Shown here one piece after another: positions 43,486 through 50,972 of a stretch of DNA of 64,000 bases. Position 1 is the first letter of the stretch. Each line of letters opens with the position of its first letter. Position numbers and translations under genes: made by a program. The notes under the pieces were generated by a model, which did no database searches, had not been told where the DNA came from, and was given only the letters and a program-made list of their open reading frames with translations. The DNA is from a virus, in IMG/VR virus record IMGVR_UViG_3300023184_000025, positions 248,001 through 312,000 of that record. The stretch is one strand, 5' to 3'.

Positions 43486-43687
43486 AATAGTTAAAGGCAC
43501 TACCCTGTGTTTAAAGCATTAGGTTTTATCAACGGTATCAGCGTTGCCGTAACACTCCCATCAGCATGTTCAACCAAGTGCCACTTGGCTCGGCCAGTAT
43601 ATCGGCTACAGTAGGCTATGGGTGATCACTTCCCTGGTAGTTAGGATCTGCTGGCTAAGCTTTCTTTCGCTCACGCCTTTAACTATT
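43486..43687 (-). ncRNA. Structured RNA candidate next to rpoZ, possibly 6S-like
   Basis: A 202-nt block with no reading frame, closed by a perfect 13-bp helix AATAGTTAAAGGC/GCCTTTAACTATT and followed on the - strand by a T-run. Inside it are a second helix AAAGCTTAG/CTAATGCTTT and local hairpins such as CCAAG/CTTGG. Length and a closed rod-like outline suit 6S RNA, and a segment AGCCGATAT also occurs in E. coli 6S, but a 9-mer match is weak evidence. Its position 3 nt after the RNA polymerase omega gene adds interest. Could also be another regulatory RNA. Confidence 0.55.
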
Positions 43688-43690
43688 ACA

Positions 43691-43939
43691 TTAAAAAACT
43701 TTGTCAGAACGTCTAGGTCGACGGTCTGGATTTTTCACTTCTGTAGGTTTTAACAAATACTCTCTACCCACATGTCCTGCTTCAATTTCCTTAAGAGCAG
43801 TGACTACTGCTCCGTTGGTGGAAGCAATGTGTGAGCGATAACCATTGCGAAGTTCTCTAACTCTGCGAGTTGCAATTAGCACAAGATCAAATCGGTTACC
43901 AACTTGTTCTACTGCGTCTTCTGATGTAATTCTTGCCAT
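43691..43939 (-). CDS. rpoZ: RNA polymerase omega subunit
   Basis: An 82-residue protein starting MARITSEDAVEQVGNRFDLV, then LIATRRVRELRNG and VTALKEIEAGHVG, the conserved core of bacterial omega. Omega aids assembly of beta' and is a target of regulation by ppGpp in proteobacteria. Phage copies are unusual; this one could replace the host subunit and change promoter choice. The C-terminal extension (NPDRRPRRSDKVF) is basic. Confidence 0.9.
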   Translation of the reverse strand: MARITSEDAVEQVGNRFDLVLIATRRVRELRNGYRSHIASTNGAVVTALKEIEAGHVGREYLLKPTEVKNPDRRPRRSDKVF

Positions 43940-43947
43940 GTTAATCC

Positions 43948-45123
43948 TTAAAGGTATTTTTGATGTAGGCGTTGTGAGTCATCGCCTAAGTCTTTTATTA
44001 ATTTAGCATTGTAATAAAAGTGTTCTGTGTGATTGTTGTAATAGTTTTTTAAATCATTAATGCTGTGATCTGCAATTAATTTTTTAATTGATTGTATAGC
44101 CATTGATACCCTGTCATGAAAATCACGCACTCCTTGATACCTGTAATCAATTAAGTCATGCGGAAACCAAAATCCTTGTGCTTCTAAATTGCTTACTGCG
44201 TTATAACAAAGAGGTATAGCTACCAAATGATGCCAGAAAGCTCTCATGGTTTTCTCTGTGAATGCTTGATGTAAATCATTATTTTTTGTTTCTCTAATTA
44301 CCGAAGCAAAGCAACAGCGGTTGTTATTCCATGTAAAACTATCAACAAAACAAAATTGTTGAACTCTTTTTTTAATTGCAGTATTGTTGTTGATATTTTT
44401 TATTTTAACCTCACCATCGCTGTTGACTTTTGTGTCATACAATGATGATATCAAATCAATAGTGTCCTGACTTTTAAAATAAGTGATCTGTTCTGCATAG
44501 TCTAATAACACTTGTTTTGGTGGCAATTTATACAGGCTATCAAATAAACAATGATCTAAAAACTCTAATACTCGCATTGCAATATATGATCTATCATTGT
44601 AGTGTTTTGTACCACCAGCCCAATAACTAAAATGATATTGCATCATTTTATTTTTTTCAGTGACTATGTCTGGGTGACTAACAAATTCACCAGGACTAAA
44701 ACAAGTACGATAAGCACTTTCGCAATAGGCCCAGGACAACTCAACAATTGAAAACGATTTTTCGTGATAAATGTTGCACCATTCTTTCCACCAATTTTTC
44801 ATTCCTAAACTCTGACTTAACACCACAGTGATGTTTTCTATATCAGCACATTTTGTTCGTAACCACTGATGTAGATAAACCATTAACTCTTCGCTGATGT
44901 ATTCTTGGTACAATATAGCCACAGGCTGTGCAAAACTTGTACCAAAATCAAAATGTTGTGTTAATGCATCAAGTTTAGAAAAAACAAACTGTTTTAATTC
45001 AGTAGAATTTAACGTATCAGTGTTGGATATAAGATCGTCGCCAATTCTACAGGCTATTTTGTAGTTTGCTGGTTGTTGATGTGTTCTGATGTACCTAACA
45101 ACATCTTCGTTGGCAACGTTCAT
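43948..45123 (-). CDS. Glycosyltransferase-like protein (TEK-motif family, divergent member 4)
   Basis: A 391-residue protein. QAFTEKTMRAFWHHLVAIPL, LEAQGFWF and LIDYRYQGV near the C-terminus align with the family block of the proteins at 4280, 17525, 18685 and 54988, although the usual KP-I/G-x-PF stretch is changed. The N-terminal half is unrelated at sight. It overlaps the preceding stop by 4 nt and lies next to the omega subunit gene. Likely a sugar transferase; not proven. Confidence 0.55.
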   Translation of the reverse strand: MNVANEDVVRYIRTHQQPANYKIACRIGDDLISNTDTLNSTELKQFVFSKLDALTQHFDFGTSFAQPVAILYQEYISEELMVYLHQWLRTKCADIENITVVLSQSLGMKNWWKEWCNIYHEKSFSIVELSWAYCESAYRTCFSPGEFVSHPDIVTEKNKMMQYHFSYWAGGTKHYNDRSYIAMRVLEFLDHCLFDSLYKLPPKQVLLDYAEQITYFKSQDTIDLISSLYDTKVNSDGEVKIKNINNNTAIKKRVQQFCFVDSFTWNNNRCCFASVIRETKNNDLHQAFTEKTMRAFWHHLVAIPLCYNAVSNLEAQGFWFPHDLIDYRYQGVRDFHDRVSMAIQSIKKLIADHSINDLKNYYNNHTEHFYYNAKLIKDLGDDSQRLHQKYL

Positions 45124-45554
45124 GAGTATTCGTAATTGACAGTTGAATCGTTGACTCTAAAGGTATTTGCGCCGTTTTTGATGTGAAATTTTCTAGCCAT
45201 TTCAGTGGGTGGACTAAGAGTAACAAATCTTTTAATATTGGGTTTATTTTCTCTTATGTGTCGAACTGCATCAAAGATGAGTTCGCGGCCTGCACCAGGA
45301 GCATAACTCCAGATAGTGTAGAATACTACAATACTAGGATCGTTTACTGGTTCAAATAATTCGCTTTCATCAAGCGGAACAATGTTTTGGTAGCTAGCAC
45401 AAGTGATGGCTTTGGCTTTACCACTTTCGTCACGGAGTACAAATATATCTCTATTTGTGCCTATGCGACTACTGGTTGGGATGTGAGGACGAACTGGATC
45501 TTCTTTGAGCAGTTCAATGATGTTGTCTGAAAATGATTGTACAAAGTGTAGCAT
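45120..45554 (-). CDS. GNAT-like acetyltransferase candidate
   Basis: A 144-residue protein starting at ATG 45554 (MLHFVQSF); the frame continues upstream into the tRNA-Arg gene. IVVFYTIWSYAPGAGRELI resembles the acetyl-CoA pyrophosphate loop of GNAT enzymes, followed by IKRFVTLSPPTEMARKFHIK. Similar proteins occur in T4-like phages as uncharacterised acetyltransferase-like proteins. Substrate unknown. Confidence 0.65.
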   Translation of the reverse strand: MLHFVQSFSDNIIELLKEDPVRPHIPTSSRIGTNRDIFVLRDESGKAKAITCASYQNIVPLDESELFEPVNDPSIVVFYTIWSYAPGAGRELIFDAVRHIRENKPNIKRFVTLSPPTEMARKFHIKNGANTFRVNDSTVNYEYS

Positions 45555-45607
45555 GTTAACCTTATATATGACGTTATGTGTGTATTTAATATTAAAGACT
45601 AATATAA

Positions 45608-45682
45608 TGGCCGGTCCTGAGAGGATCGAACTCCCACCCTCTGTTTCGAAGACAGAGATGATATCCATTTCACCAAGGACCG
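45608..45682 (-). tRNA. tRNA-Arg (TCG)
   Basis: Cloverleaf with acceptor CGGTCCT/AGGACCG, anticodon loop CTTCGAA, T-loop TTCGATC and encoded CCA. Reads CGA codons. Confidence 0.92.
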
Positions 45683-45685
45683 ATG

Positions 45686-45759
45686 TGGTGCTCTCAACAA
45701 GAATTGAACTTGTGTTTCGCCCTTACCAAGGGCGTGTAATGCCATTATACTATGAGAGC
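45686..45759 (-). tRNA. tRNA-Thr (GGT)
   Basis: Acceptor GCTCTCA/TGAGAGC, anticodon loop TTGGTAA, encoded CCA. Three bases upstream of tRNA-Arg(TCG) in the transcript. Confidence 0.92.
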
Positions 45760-45800
45760 AGAATTTGTAATATTGATAAAGTTTTAATGTAAATAAAAAC

Positions 45801-46526
45801 ATGCCTAATTATGATTCCTTTTATAAAAATCTTGCTAACAAAACTGTAGACTGGTTGCCCATGGACACTGAAGAATTATACAAGAAAAATCTTGACAAAC
45901 GCCACGGTGATCTAGTACTACAGGGCTGGATAGATAATCACTTTACATATGAATTTAACTCACATGGGTTTAGGTGTAAAGAGTTTACCGACAAACCTAG
46001 TATCATGTTTCTTGGATGTAGTTTTACAATGGGTATGGGATTACCTGTAGACTTAATTTGGCCTGAGTTAGTATCAAAGAATCTAAATTTACAATGTGTT
46101 AATCTTGGCATTGCCGGCTCCTCTGCTGATACAGCATTTAGGTTATGCCATGGATGGCTAGATAAAATTAATCCAAACACAGTTATTTTTATGCAACCCC
46201 CGGGCATAAGATGTGAACTGGTAACCGACGATAGTATTAAAAATGTAGATATTGAAGATCCATCAACAAAAGAGTTTATCAAACTTTGGACAGTAGACGA
46301 AAATAATAATTATTTCAACACTGAAAAAAATACATTAGGTATACAAATGCTGTGTACTGCCAAAGGAATCAAGTTTGTTACAGTTAATGCTAACACACTC
46401 ACATCAAGCTACTCTAATTCATTTGGTAGAGACCTTTGCCATCCGGGCATTGACAGGCATCGAGTTTTTGCTGAACGATTGTCAATGAAGCTTGGAGCGG
46501 GTAGAGAGAATCGAACTCTCAACTAA
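45801..46526 (+). CDS. SGNH/GDSL-type hydrolase-like protein (second copy)
   Basis: A 241-residue protein with IMFLGCSFTMGMGL (nucleophile Ser in G-C-S-F), NLGIAGSSADTAF and a late RDLCHPGIDRHRV (D-x-x-H type). It is a paralogue of the protein at 534, with the same order of blocks. The only + strand gene in the tRNA region, it ends inside tRNA-Gly(GCC) on the opposite strand, so its last 11 codons are antisense to the tRNA. Substrate unknown. Confidence 0.7.
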   Translation: MPNYDSFYKNLANKTVDWLPMDTEELYKKNLDKRHGDLVLQGWIDNHFTYEFNSHGFRCKEFTDKPSIMFLGCSFTMGMGLPVDLIWPELVSKNLNLQCVNLGIAGSSADTAFRLCHGWLDKINPNTVIFMQPPGIRCELVTDDSIKNVDIEDPSTKEFIKLWTVDENNNYFNTEKNTLGIQMLCTAKGIKFVTVNANTLTSSYSNSFGRDLCHPGIDRHRVFAERLSMKLGAGRENRTLN

Positions 46527-46566
46527 ACCTTGGCAAGGTCTCGGGTTACCATTACACCATACCCGC
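46493..46566 (-). tRNA. tRNA-Gly (GCC)
   Basis: Acceptor GCGGGTA/TACCCGC, anticodon loop TTGCCAA, encoded CCA. Overlaps the end of the + strand SGNH gene by 34 nt. Confidence 0.93.
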
Positions 46567-46576
46567 ATTAAATAAC

Positions 46577-47047
46577 TCAAGCTACTTTTAAAGTTTTGAA
46601 ACGATCAGCGGCATAGCTTGCGGCAAATGCGTTGGGTTTAACAAACGGTACAACATTACATGTTCCTTTAATATAGCCAATAGCCTGGCTAATAACACAG
46701 CTAGATCCATACTGATCATCAGGGTTAATGTCCAAGTGGACTTGAACCTGTCTACCTTCAAATACATCTGCTAGCTTTAGGTACAACTCGCTAACTTTAT
46801 ACACTTCGGACATGAGGCGCATTGCTGGCCTATTGACTTTGTGATCGTAATCACGTTCACGTTGTACCTCACCAAATAACTTACAACCGTTATTTCCGTT
46901 AATGTGTACAACAATAGCCAAGACGTAGTCAGCATACCACTGACCGTCAACACGCATACGTTCAGAATCACAGCCTAGATAAATTTTAGTATCTGGCCCT
47001 TGCGCTTCAATAAAGCTCTTGATTTCTTCTAGATTAATTTTTTTCAT
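46577..47047 (-). CDS. YkuK/DUF458-like RNase H-fold protein
   Basis: A 156-residue protein with KIYLGCDSERM at the first strand, LYLKLADVFEGR and VHLDINPDDQYGSS, matching the predicted RNase H-like YkuK (DUF458) family found in bacilli and phages. The acidic residues D/E in GCDSE and DINPDD are candidate metal ligands. Its true substrate is unknown. Confidence 0.78.
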   Translation of the reverse strand: MKKINLEEIKSFIEAQGPDTKIYLGCDSERMRVDGQWYADYVLAIVVHINGNNGCKLFGEVQRERDYDHKVNRPAMRLMSEVYKVSELYLKLADVFEGRQVQVHLDINPDDQYGSSCVISQAIGYIKGTCNVVPFVKPNAFAASYAADRFKTLKVA

Positions 47048-47058
47048 GATTACCTCAG

Positions 47059-47838
47059 TTACGAGCTGGCATCAAGTACATGACTATACATGATGTCCTT
47101 TACTGTAGCAGTCCTTTCATTTTTGTTTTTGCTTCCCAATACCACAATCACGTAGTCTTTGTCTTTTTGTGTCACAAACAAACTCATACACCAACCTGCG
47201 GCATTGGTAAGACCAGTTTTGCTAATCACAATGTTGTTAAATTCAAACAACAATGGTTGATTGGTATTGGTTAAGTTTACAATTTGAGATTTTTTCTTGA
47301 CCTGTGTTTCAATTGAAACAGTTTTCTTAACTGATGCTTCTTTAATAAACCAATAGCCGGATGCTGTTTGCACCATGTTGGCCACGTCATATACTGTGCT
47401 TACATTAAACACACTTAGGCCAGTTGGGTCAATAAATGCAGTATTATTCATTCCCCACACTTTGGCATGTAGGTTCATTTGTTTAACAAATTCGCTTCTT
47501 CCACCAGGATAATCTTCAGCAATAGTTTCGGCCGCGGCGTTGTCACTGCGAACTAGCATTGCATTTAACAGTTCGTATCTGGTGTAATATTGTCGTGGAA
47601 TACTACTTGGAACACGACCACTAAGTAAAAGTTTTCTACCTAGGTCTTTGTTGTAGTCAAGTGTGACCATTGCGGTCATTAATTTAGTAATACTAGCAAT
47701 AGGACGAATTTCTTCACCGTTGTGTACATATTGTGGTTTGTTGGAGACCACATCCAAGACTAATATACTTGAATCACTAGGAAATGCATAAGTGGGTATG
47801 CTAACCAGCATTGCAAGCATTATAAAAAGTCTCTTCAT
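47059..47838 (-). CDS. Secreted D-alanyl-D-alanine carboxypeptidase/endopeptidase (PBP7-like)
   Basis: A 259-residue serine peptidase with signal peptide MKRLFIMLAMLVSIPTYA and the penicillin-binding motifs S49-I-T-K, S98-D-N and K207-T-G. It lacks a C-terminal membrane anchor, like PBP7. In the periplasm it would trim or cut peptidoglycan crosslinks; in a phage it may remodel the cell wall of the infected cell or aid lysis. All catalytic residues are present. Confidence 0.92.
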   Translation of the reverse strand: MKRLFIMLAMLVSIPTYAFPSDSSILVLDVVSNKPQYVHNGEEIRPIASITKLMTAMVTLDYNKDLGRKLLLSGRVPSSIPRQYYTRYELLNAMLVRSDNAAAETIAEDYPGGRSEFVKQMNLHAKVWGMNNTAFIDPTGLSVFNVSTVYDVANMVQTASGYWFIKEASVKKTVSIETQVKKKSQIVNLTNTNQPLLFEFNNIVISKTGLTNAAGWCMSLFVTQKDKDYVIVVLGSKNKNERTATVKDIMYSHVLDASS

Positions 47839-47871
47839 GATGCTTCCTTTGTTCTATTATATATGCTAAAT

Positions 47872-47948
47872 TGGTGCCCCAGAGGAGACTCGAACTCCTA
47901 AAATTTGGCTTCTAAGACCAACACGTATACCAATTCCGTCACCGGGGC
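47872..47948 (-). tRNA. tRNA-Leu (TAG), short variable loop
   Basis: Acceptor GCCCCGG/CTGGGGC-like, anticodon loop CTTAGAA, encoded CCA. The variable region is only about 5 nt (ATTTT) instead of the long arm expected of tRNA-Leu. Confidence 0.85.
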
Positions 47949-48111
47949 TTTAAATACAGTATGATTAATTGTAACACATCTACTGATATATTGTATGAGA
48001 AATTGGCAAAACAGTCTTATATTTCTCCAACTTACCATAGCACACATCGTGTGTTTGTTCCTGATCCACTGCTGAATACACCCAAACCTAAGTTTATTCC
48101 TGATCCATTAT

Positions 48112-48187
48112 TGGTACCAAGAGACGGGATCGAACCGTCCACACCCGGATTTTCAGTCCGGTGCTCTACCAACTGAGCTATCTTGGC
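48112..48187 (-). tRNA. tRNA-Phe (GAA)
   Basis: Acceptor GCCAAGA/TCTTGGT, anticodon loop CTGAAAA, standard T-arm, encoded CCA. Confidence 0.95.
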
Positions 48188-48189
48188 AT

Positions 48190-48265
48190 TGGGGTAACTA
48201 ATGGGAATCGAACCCATATTAACGGAATCACAATCCGTGGTGTTAACCTTTACACTATAGTCACC
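48190..48265 (-). tRNA. tRNA-His (GTG)
   Basis: Acceptor GTGACTA/TAGTTAC with G at -1 opposite C73, the His identity pair; anticodon loop TTGTGAT; encoded CCA. Confidence 0.93.
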
Positions 48266-48270
48266 ATAGA

Positions 48271-48555
48271 TTAATCTTGGTCAGGCGGTAATCCATTACT
48301 GCGTCGATCACGAAGAGTATCAGTGTTCTGAAACATTCGTTTCTCTTGCTGTGTCAACTCTTTAAACGTTTTCCTGGGATTACCGCACATTACACAATTT
48401 GGGTTGCCACAGTTCATAGCATGATGCTTGGCAAACTTATGTGGTTCTTCAACTGGTATCCCAAATTCTTTGGCAATCTTTACCTGCTTGTTAATAGCAT
48501 TATCATCTTTAAGCAATCGCTTGCTATGTTTGAATTTATCGTTTTCGTCTGACAT
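48271..48555 (-). CDS. Small Zn-ribbon-like protein
   Basis: A 94-residue basic protein with HAMNCGNPNCVMCGNPRK, a C-x4-C-x2-C knuckle plus His that probably binds zinc. Basic N-terminus (KHSKRLLK). Similar CGNPNC-type small proteins are present in phages and proteobacteria without known function. Confidence 0.75.
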   Translation of the reverse strand: MSDENDKFKHSKRLLKDDNAINKQVKIAKEFGIPVEEPHKFAKHHAMNCGNPNCVMCGNPRKTFKELTQQEKRMFQNTDTLRDRRSNGLPPDQD

Positions 48556-48569
48556 TGAATACTCCTATA

Positions 48570-48659
48570 TGGTGGAAGCGGTGAGATTCGAACTCACGGA
48601 CCCTTGCGAGCCGACAGTTTTCAAGACTGTTGCCATAAACCTGACTCGACCACACTTCC
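48570..48659 (-). tRNA. tRNA-Ser (TGA)
   Basis: Long variable arm, acceptor GGAAGTG/CGCTTCC, anticodon loop CTTGAAA, encoded CCA. Confidence 0.93.
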
Positions 48660-48662
48660 TGA

Positions 48663-49100
48663 TTATTCTACTTCAGGGGCAGGTTTAACTTTCCCCCATT
48701 CAATAAAATTAAATACTCTCTCTACAATAAAGAAAAAAGTCATATTTGTCAATGCCTGTGCTATTGCAAATAGCACAGCGTCGGACCCACTGCTTTTAAT
48801 AATGAATATGGCTATGAGATATCCAACAAACATAGTTATTGCACGATAGATAATGGTTTTAATTACACTACGTTTGATATTGTCAACTCCTGAATTGTTT
48901 CTTGCCCAACCAGTAAGCAACCACAACCTGTCATGCACATAATAAATTGCTGTGCCTACTACAATTATAATTAAGCCAACCATACCAGCTGACGACATGC
49001 TGGCGCCAACCAGCAGTGATAACAACATGGCAGCTACCACAGAGAAAAATCTGTATATAACTGCTTTTACTATTGTTCTTGTTTGTGTTTCTTTTATCAT
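48663..49100 (-). CDS. Duplicated DUF2061 membrane protein
   Basis: A 145-residue protein made of two DUF2061-like halves, each with two membrane segments: VIYRFFSVVAAMLLSLL..YYVHDRLW and IIYRAITMFVGYLIAI..FFIVERVF. The K-A/T-x-x-Y-R start and H/V-x-R-x-W/F end mark each unit. Usually DUF2061 proteins hold one unit. Role unknown. Confidence 0.8.
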   Translation of the reverse strand: MIKETQTRTIVKAVIYRFFSVVAAMLLSLLVGASMSSAGMVGLIIIVVGTAIYYVHDRLWLLTGWARNNSGVDNIKRSVIKTIIYRAITMFVGYLIAIFIIKSSGSDAVLFAIAQALTNMTFFFIVERVFNFIEWGKVKPAPEVE

Positions 49101-49122
49101 ATTACTTCCTTATATTTAATAC

Positions 49123-49196
49123 TGGCGTACCCACTAGGACTCGAACCTAGACTGACGGTTTTGGAGACCGCGATGCTGCCATTACACTATGGATAC
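49123..49196 (-). tRNA. tRNA-Trp (CCA)
   Basis: Acceptor GTATCCA/TGGGTAC, anticodon loop CTCCAAA, encoded CCA. Confidence 0.94.
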
Positions 49197-49200
49197 AAAT

Positions 49201-49278
49201 TGGAACAACGGGTGAGATTTGAACTCACGACTTTACGGATTTGCAATCCGTTGCTTTTGACCACTCAGCCACCGTTGC
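49201..49278 (-). tRNA. tRNA-Cys (GCA)
   Basis: Acceptor GCAACGG/CCGTTGT, anticodon loop TTGCAAA, encoded CCA. Confidence 0.92.
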
Positions 49279-49283
49279 ATAAT

Positions 49284-49360
49284 TGGTCGGAATAGTAGGA
49301 TTCGAACCTACGACCTCCTGGTCCCAAACCAGGCGCACTACCAGGCTGTGCTACACTCCG
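49284..49360 (-). tRNA. tRNA-Pro (TGG)
   Basis: Acceptor CGGAGTG/TATTCCG, anticodon loop TTTGGGA, encoded CCA. Confidence 0.93.
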
Positions 49361-49366
49361 AATAAC

Positions 49367-49441
49367 TGGTGGGTGATGAGAGGATCGAACTCCCGACAAA
49401 CTGCGTGTAAGGCAGCGACTCTACCGCTGAGCTAATCACCC
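49367..49441 (-). tRNA. tRNA-Val (TAC)
   Basis: Acceptor GGGTGAT/ATCACCC, anticodon loop CTTACAC, encoded CCA. Confidence 0.94.
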
Positions 49442-49447
49442 TAAACA

Positions 49448-49521
49448 TGGAGCGGGGTAAGAGAATCGAACTCTCAGCATTAGCTTGGAAGGCTAAGGTA
49501 TTACCACTATACGAACCCCGC
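49448..49521 (-). tRNA. tRNA-Gly (TCC)
   Basis: Acceptor GCGGGGT/ACCCCGC, anticodon loop CTTCCAA, encoded CCA. Confidence 0.94.
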
Positions 49522-49539
49522 ATTGTAATTTACTTATAT

Positions 49540-49614
49540 TGGTAGCCATGGACAGTTTCGAAATGTCGACCCCGACCTTATCAAGATCGTGCTCTTCCTC
49601 TGAGCTACACGGCT
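49540..49614 (-). tRNA. tRNA-Ile (GAT)
   Basis: Acceptor AGCCGTG/CATGGCT, anticodon loop TTGATAA, encoded CCA. Confidence 0.92.
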
Positions 49615-49620
49615 AAAATC

Positions 49621-49696
49621 TGGCAGGAGATATAGGATTCGAACCTATGCGTGTCGGAATCAAAATCCGATGCCTTAACCAACTTGGCGAATCTCC
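49621..49696 (-). tRNA. tRNA-Gln (TTG)
   Basis: Acceptor GGAGATT/ATCTCC-type, anticodon loop TTTTGAT, encoded CCA. Confidence 0.93.
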
Positions 49697-49705
49697 AACA
49701 AAGCC

Positions 49706-49781
49706 TGGTGGTAATGGCTGGACTCGAACCAGCGATAGACTGCGTATGAAGCAGTTGCATTGGCCACTATGCTACATTACC
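49706..49781 (-). tRNA. tRNA-Met (CAT), elongator type
   Basis: Acceptor GGTAATG/CATTACC, anticodon loop TTCATAC, encoded CCA. Not initiator-like (normal first base pair). One of three CAT tRNAs here. Confidence 0.9.
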
Positions 49782-49789
49782 ATATAGAG

Positions 49790-49889
49790 GCACTCTCAAC
49801 AGCAGGCCTAGGAGGCAATCTGGTTGCTGAAACTTTTGCATCTGCAGATACTCAGTTTCTTCTCCTGCTTTGACTTACGCCAAGAATGC
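49790..49889 (-). ncRNA. Structured RNA candidate in the tRNA array (acceptor-like stem, no T-arm)
   Basis: A 100-nt block between tRNA-Met and tRNA-Lys. Its ends pair as a 7-bp acceptor-like stem GCATTCT/AGAGTGC; inside are CAGGAG/CTCCT, GAAACT/AGTTTC and GCAA/TTGC helices. No T-loop, no encoded CCA and no anticodon arm, so it is not a normal tRNA. The same end motifs recur at 50386-50431. Function unknown. Confidence 0.55.
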
Positions 49890-49896
49890 TTTTATA

Positions 49897-49972
49897 TGGT
49901 AGGACGTATTGGATTCGAACCAATGACCAATAGATTAAAAGTCTACTGCTCTACCAACTGAGCTAACGTCCC
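49897..49972 (-). tRNA. tRNA-Lys (TTT)
   Basis: Acceptor GGGACGT/ACGTCCT, anticodon loop CTTTTAA, encoded CCA. Confidence 0.95.
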
Positions 49973-50023
49973 ACTAATCTTCTCACTCTTATCACTGTCC
50001 ATGTGGACTCTCCTTAAAAACTA

Positions 50024-50099
50024 TGGTGGAGGATACAGGGATCGAACCTGCGACCTACTGGTTGCAAACCAGTCGCTCTCCCAACTGAGCTAATCCCCC
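50024..50099 (-). tRNA. tRNA-Ala (TGC)
   Basis: Acceptor GGGGGAT/ATCCTCC, anticodon loop TTGCAAA set by flanking CTGGT/CCAG (TGC at 34-36), encoded CCA. Confidence 0.93.
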
Positions 50100-50105
50100 A
50101 AATAC

Positions 50106-50182
50106 TGGTACCACCTGAGCGAGTTGAACGCCCTACCCCCAAGTTCGTAGCCTGGTGCTCTATCCAAATGAGCTAAGGTGGT
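50106..50182 (-). tRNA. tRNA-Arg (ACG)
   Basis: Acceptor ACCACCT/AGGTGGT, anticodon loop CTACGAA, encoded CCA. A34 would need deamination to inosine by TadA. Confidence 0.92.
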
Positions 50183-50188
50183 ATAAAA

Positions 50189-50264
<76 letters not shown>

Positions 50265-50269
50265 TTGTT

Positions 50270-50345
50270 TGGCTCCTCGACCTGGGCTCGAACCAGGGAC
50301 AACTTGATTAACAGTCAAGTGCTCTACCAACTGAGCTATCAAGGA
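50270..50345 (-). tRNA. tRNA-Asn (GTT)
   Basis: Acceptor TCCTTGA/TCGAGGA, anticodon loop CTGTTAA, encoded CCA. Confidence 0.94.
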
Positions 50346-50355
50346 ATAAAATAGT

Positions 50356-50502
50356 TAACACACTCCGAGGAATGTGTGTATTAAAGCACTCTAAAATACT
50401 TAGGCTGCCTGTTCTTAAAGAATGCTTTAATACGCTGTAATTTTTCCCTACACAAGAGTAGTTCCATCCTACAGGCCGCCCATTTGCCCATGTTTAGAGT
50501 GC
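50356..50502 (-). ncRNA. Structured RNA candidate with competing helices
   Basis: Non-coding block after tRNA-Asn. A perfect 10-bp inverted repeat GCACTCTAAA (50386-50395) / TTTAGAGTGC (50493-50502) closes ~117 nt. It overlaps a 9-bp repeat ATTAAAGCA/TGCTTTAAT (50380-50388/50423-50431), so the two helices exclude each other. A third hairpin ACACAC/GTGTGT lies at 50358-50379. Possible two-state RNA. Confidence 0.5.
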
Positions 50503-50534
50503 AGGCTAGGATCTCGTTTCCTATAACACTTTGG

Positions 50535-50708
50535 CTAATTTACACTAAACGTTGACAATTTGGTCAACGCTTCGTGATGTTTTCTAGCACGTTCAAACTT
50601 ATCTTGAATAAGTTTTTGAAGCTGTTCTTTGGACATCTCTCCGAGAGCAGTTTCATAAGCTTGTTCTACGATTCGTTCGTTTAATTTTTTGTAATCTATC
50701 TGTTTCAT
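50535..50708 (-). CDS. 57-residue hypothetical protein
   Basis: Starts MKQIDYKKLNERIVEQAYE with RBS AAAGGAAA; central KEQLQKLIQDKFERARKH is a strong amphipathic helix. Ends with TAG at 50535. No family recognised; lies inside the tRNA array after the terminator at 50722-50757. Confidence 0.65.
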   Translation of the reverse strand: MKQIDYKKLNERIVEQAYETALGEMSKEQLQKLIQDKFERARKHHEALTKLSTFSVN

Positions 50709-50721
50709 TTTTTCCTTTGTA

Positions 50722-50757
50722 AAAACAAAAAACCCCAGGGTGTTTAGTCCTAGGGTC
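50722..50757 (-). terminator. Intrinsic terminator in the tRNA array
   Basis: ACCCTAGG/CCTGGGGT stem (one G-U pair), then TTTTTTGTTTTT on the - strand. Ends the transcript carrying the 43-residue gene. Confidence 0.75.
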
Positions 50758-50781
50758 CTTTTAGAATTTGATGTATTTTTA

Positions 50782-50913
50782 TTACATCTTGTCTCCTACG
50801 GACCCTTGATTTTCTGGAATTGTAATTGCACAGTTAAAATTAAAACCGCGTGACCAGGCAGATGCTGTCTGGAGCATAACGGGTTTTAACGATAACATGT
50901 AATGTTTGTTCAT
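50782..50913 (-). CDS. 43-residue hypothetical protein
   Basis: Begins MNKHYMLSLKPVMLQTASAW and ends GSVGDKM. A promoter lies just upstream (50924-50952); the -10 ends 10 nt before the ATG, leaving a leader of a few bases and no RBS. Small and unrecognised, so only moderately supported. Confidence 0.45.
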   Translation of the reverse strand: MNKHYMLSLKPVMLQTASAWSRGFNFNCAITIPENQGSVGDKM

Positions 50914-50923
50914 CTTAGTTTCT

Positions 50924-50952
50924 ATTGTACTTTATTTATATCTTAAAGTCAA
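50924..50952 (-). promoter_or_regulatory. Sigma70-type promoter
   Basis: TTGACT, 17-bp spacer, TACAAT. A TGTTGTAT/ATACAACA palindrome (50973-50992) lies upstream of the -35. Confidence 0.75.
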
Positions 50953-50972
50953 CCTTTAAGGTAAAAATGTTG

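Noticed and set aside
43486-43687. RNase P RNA or SRP RNA
   Set aside because: Neither the conserved RNase P core nor the SRP tetraloop region is recognisable; a 6S-like RNA remains only a hypothesis.
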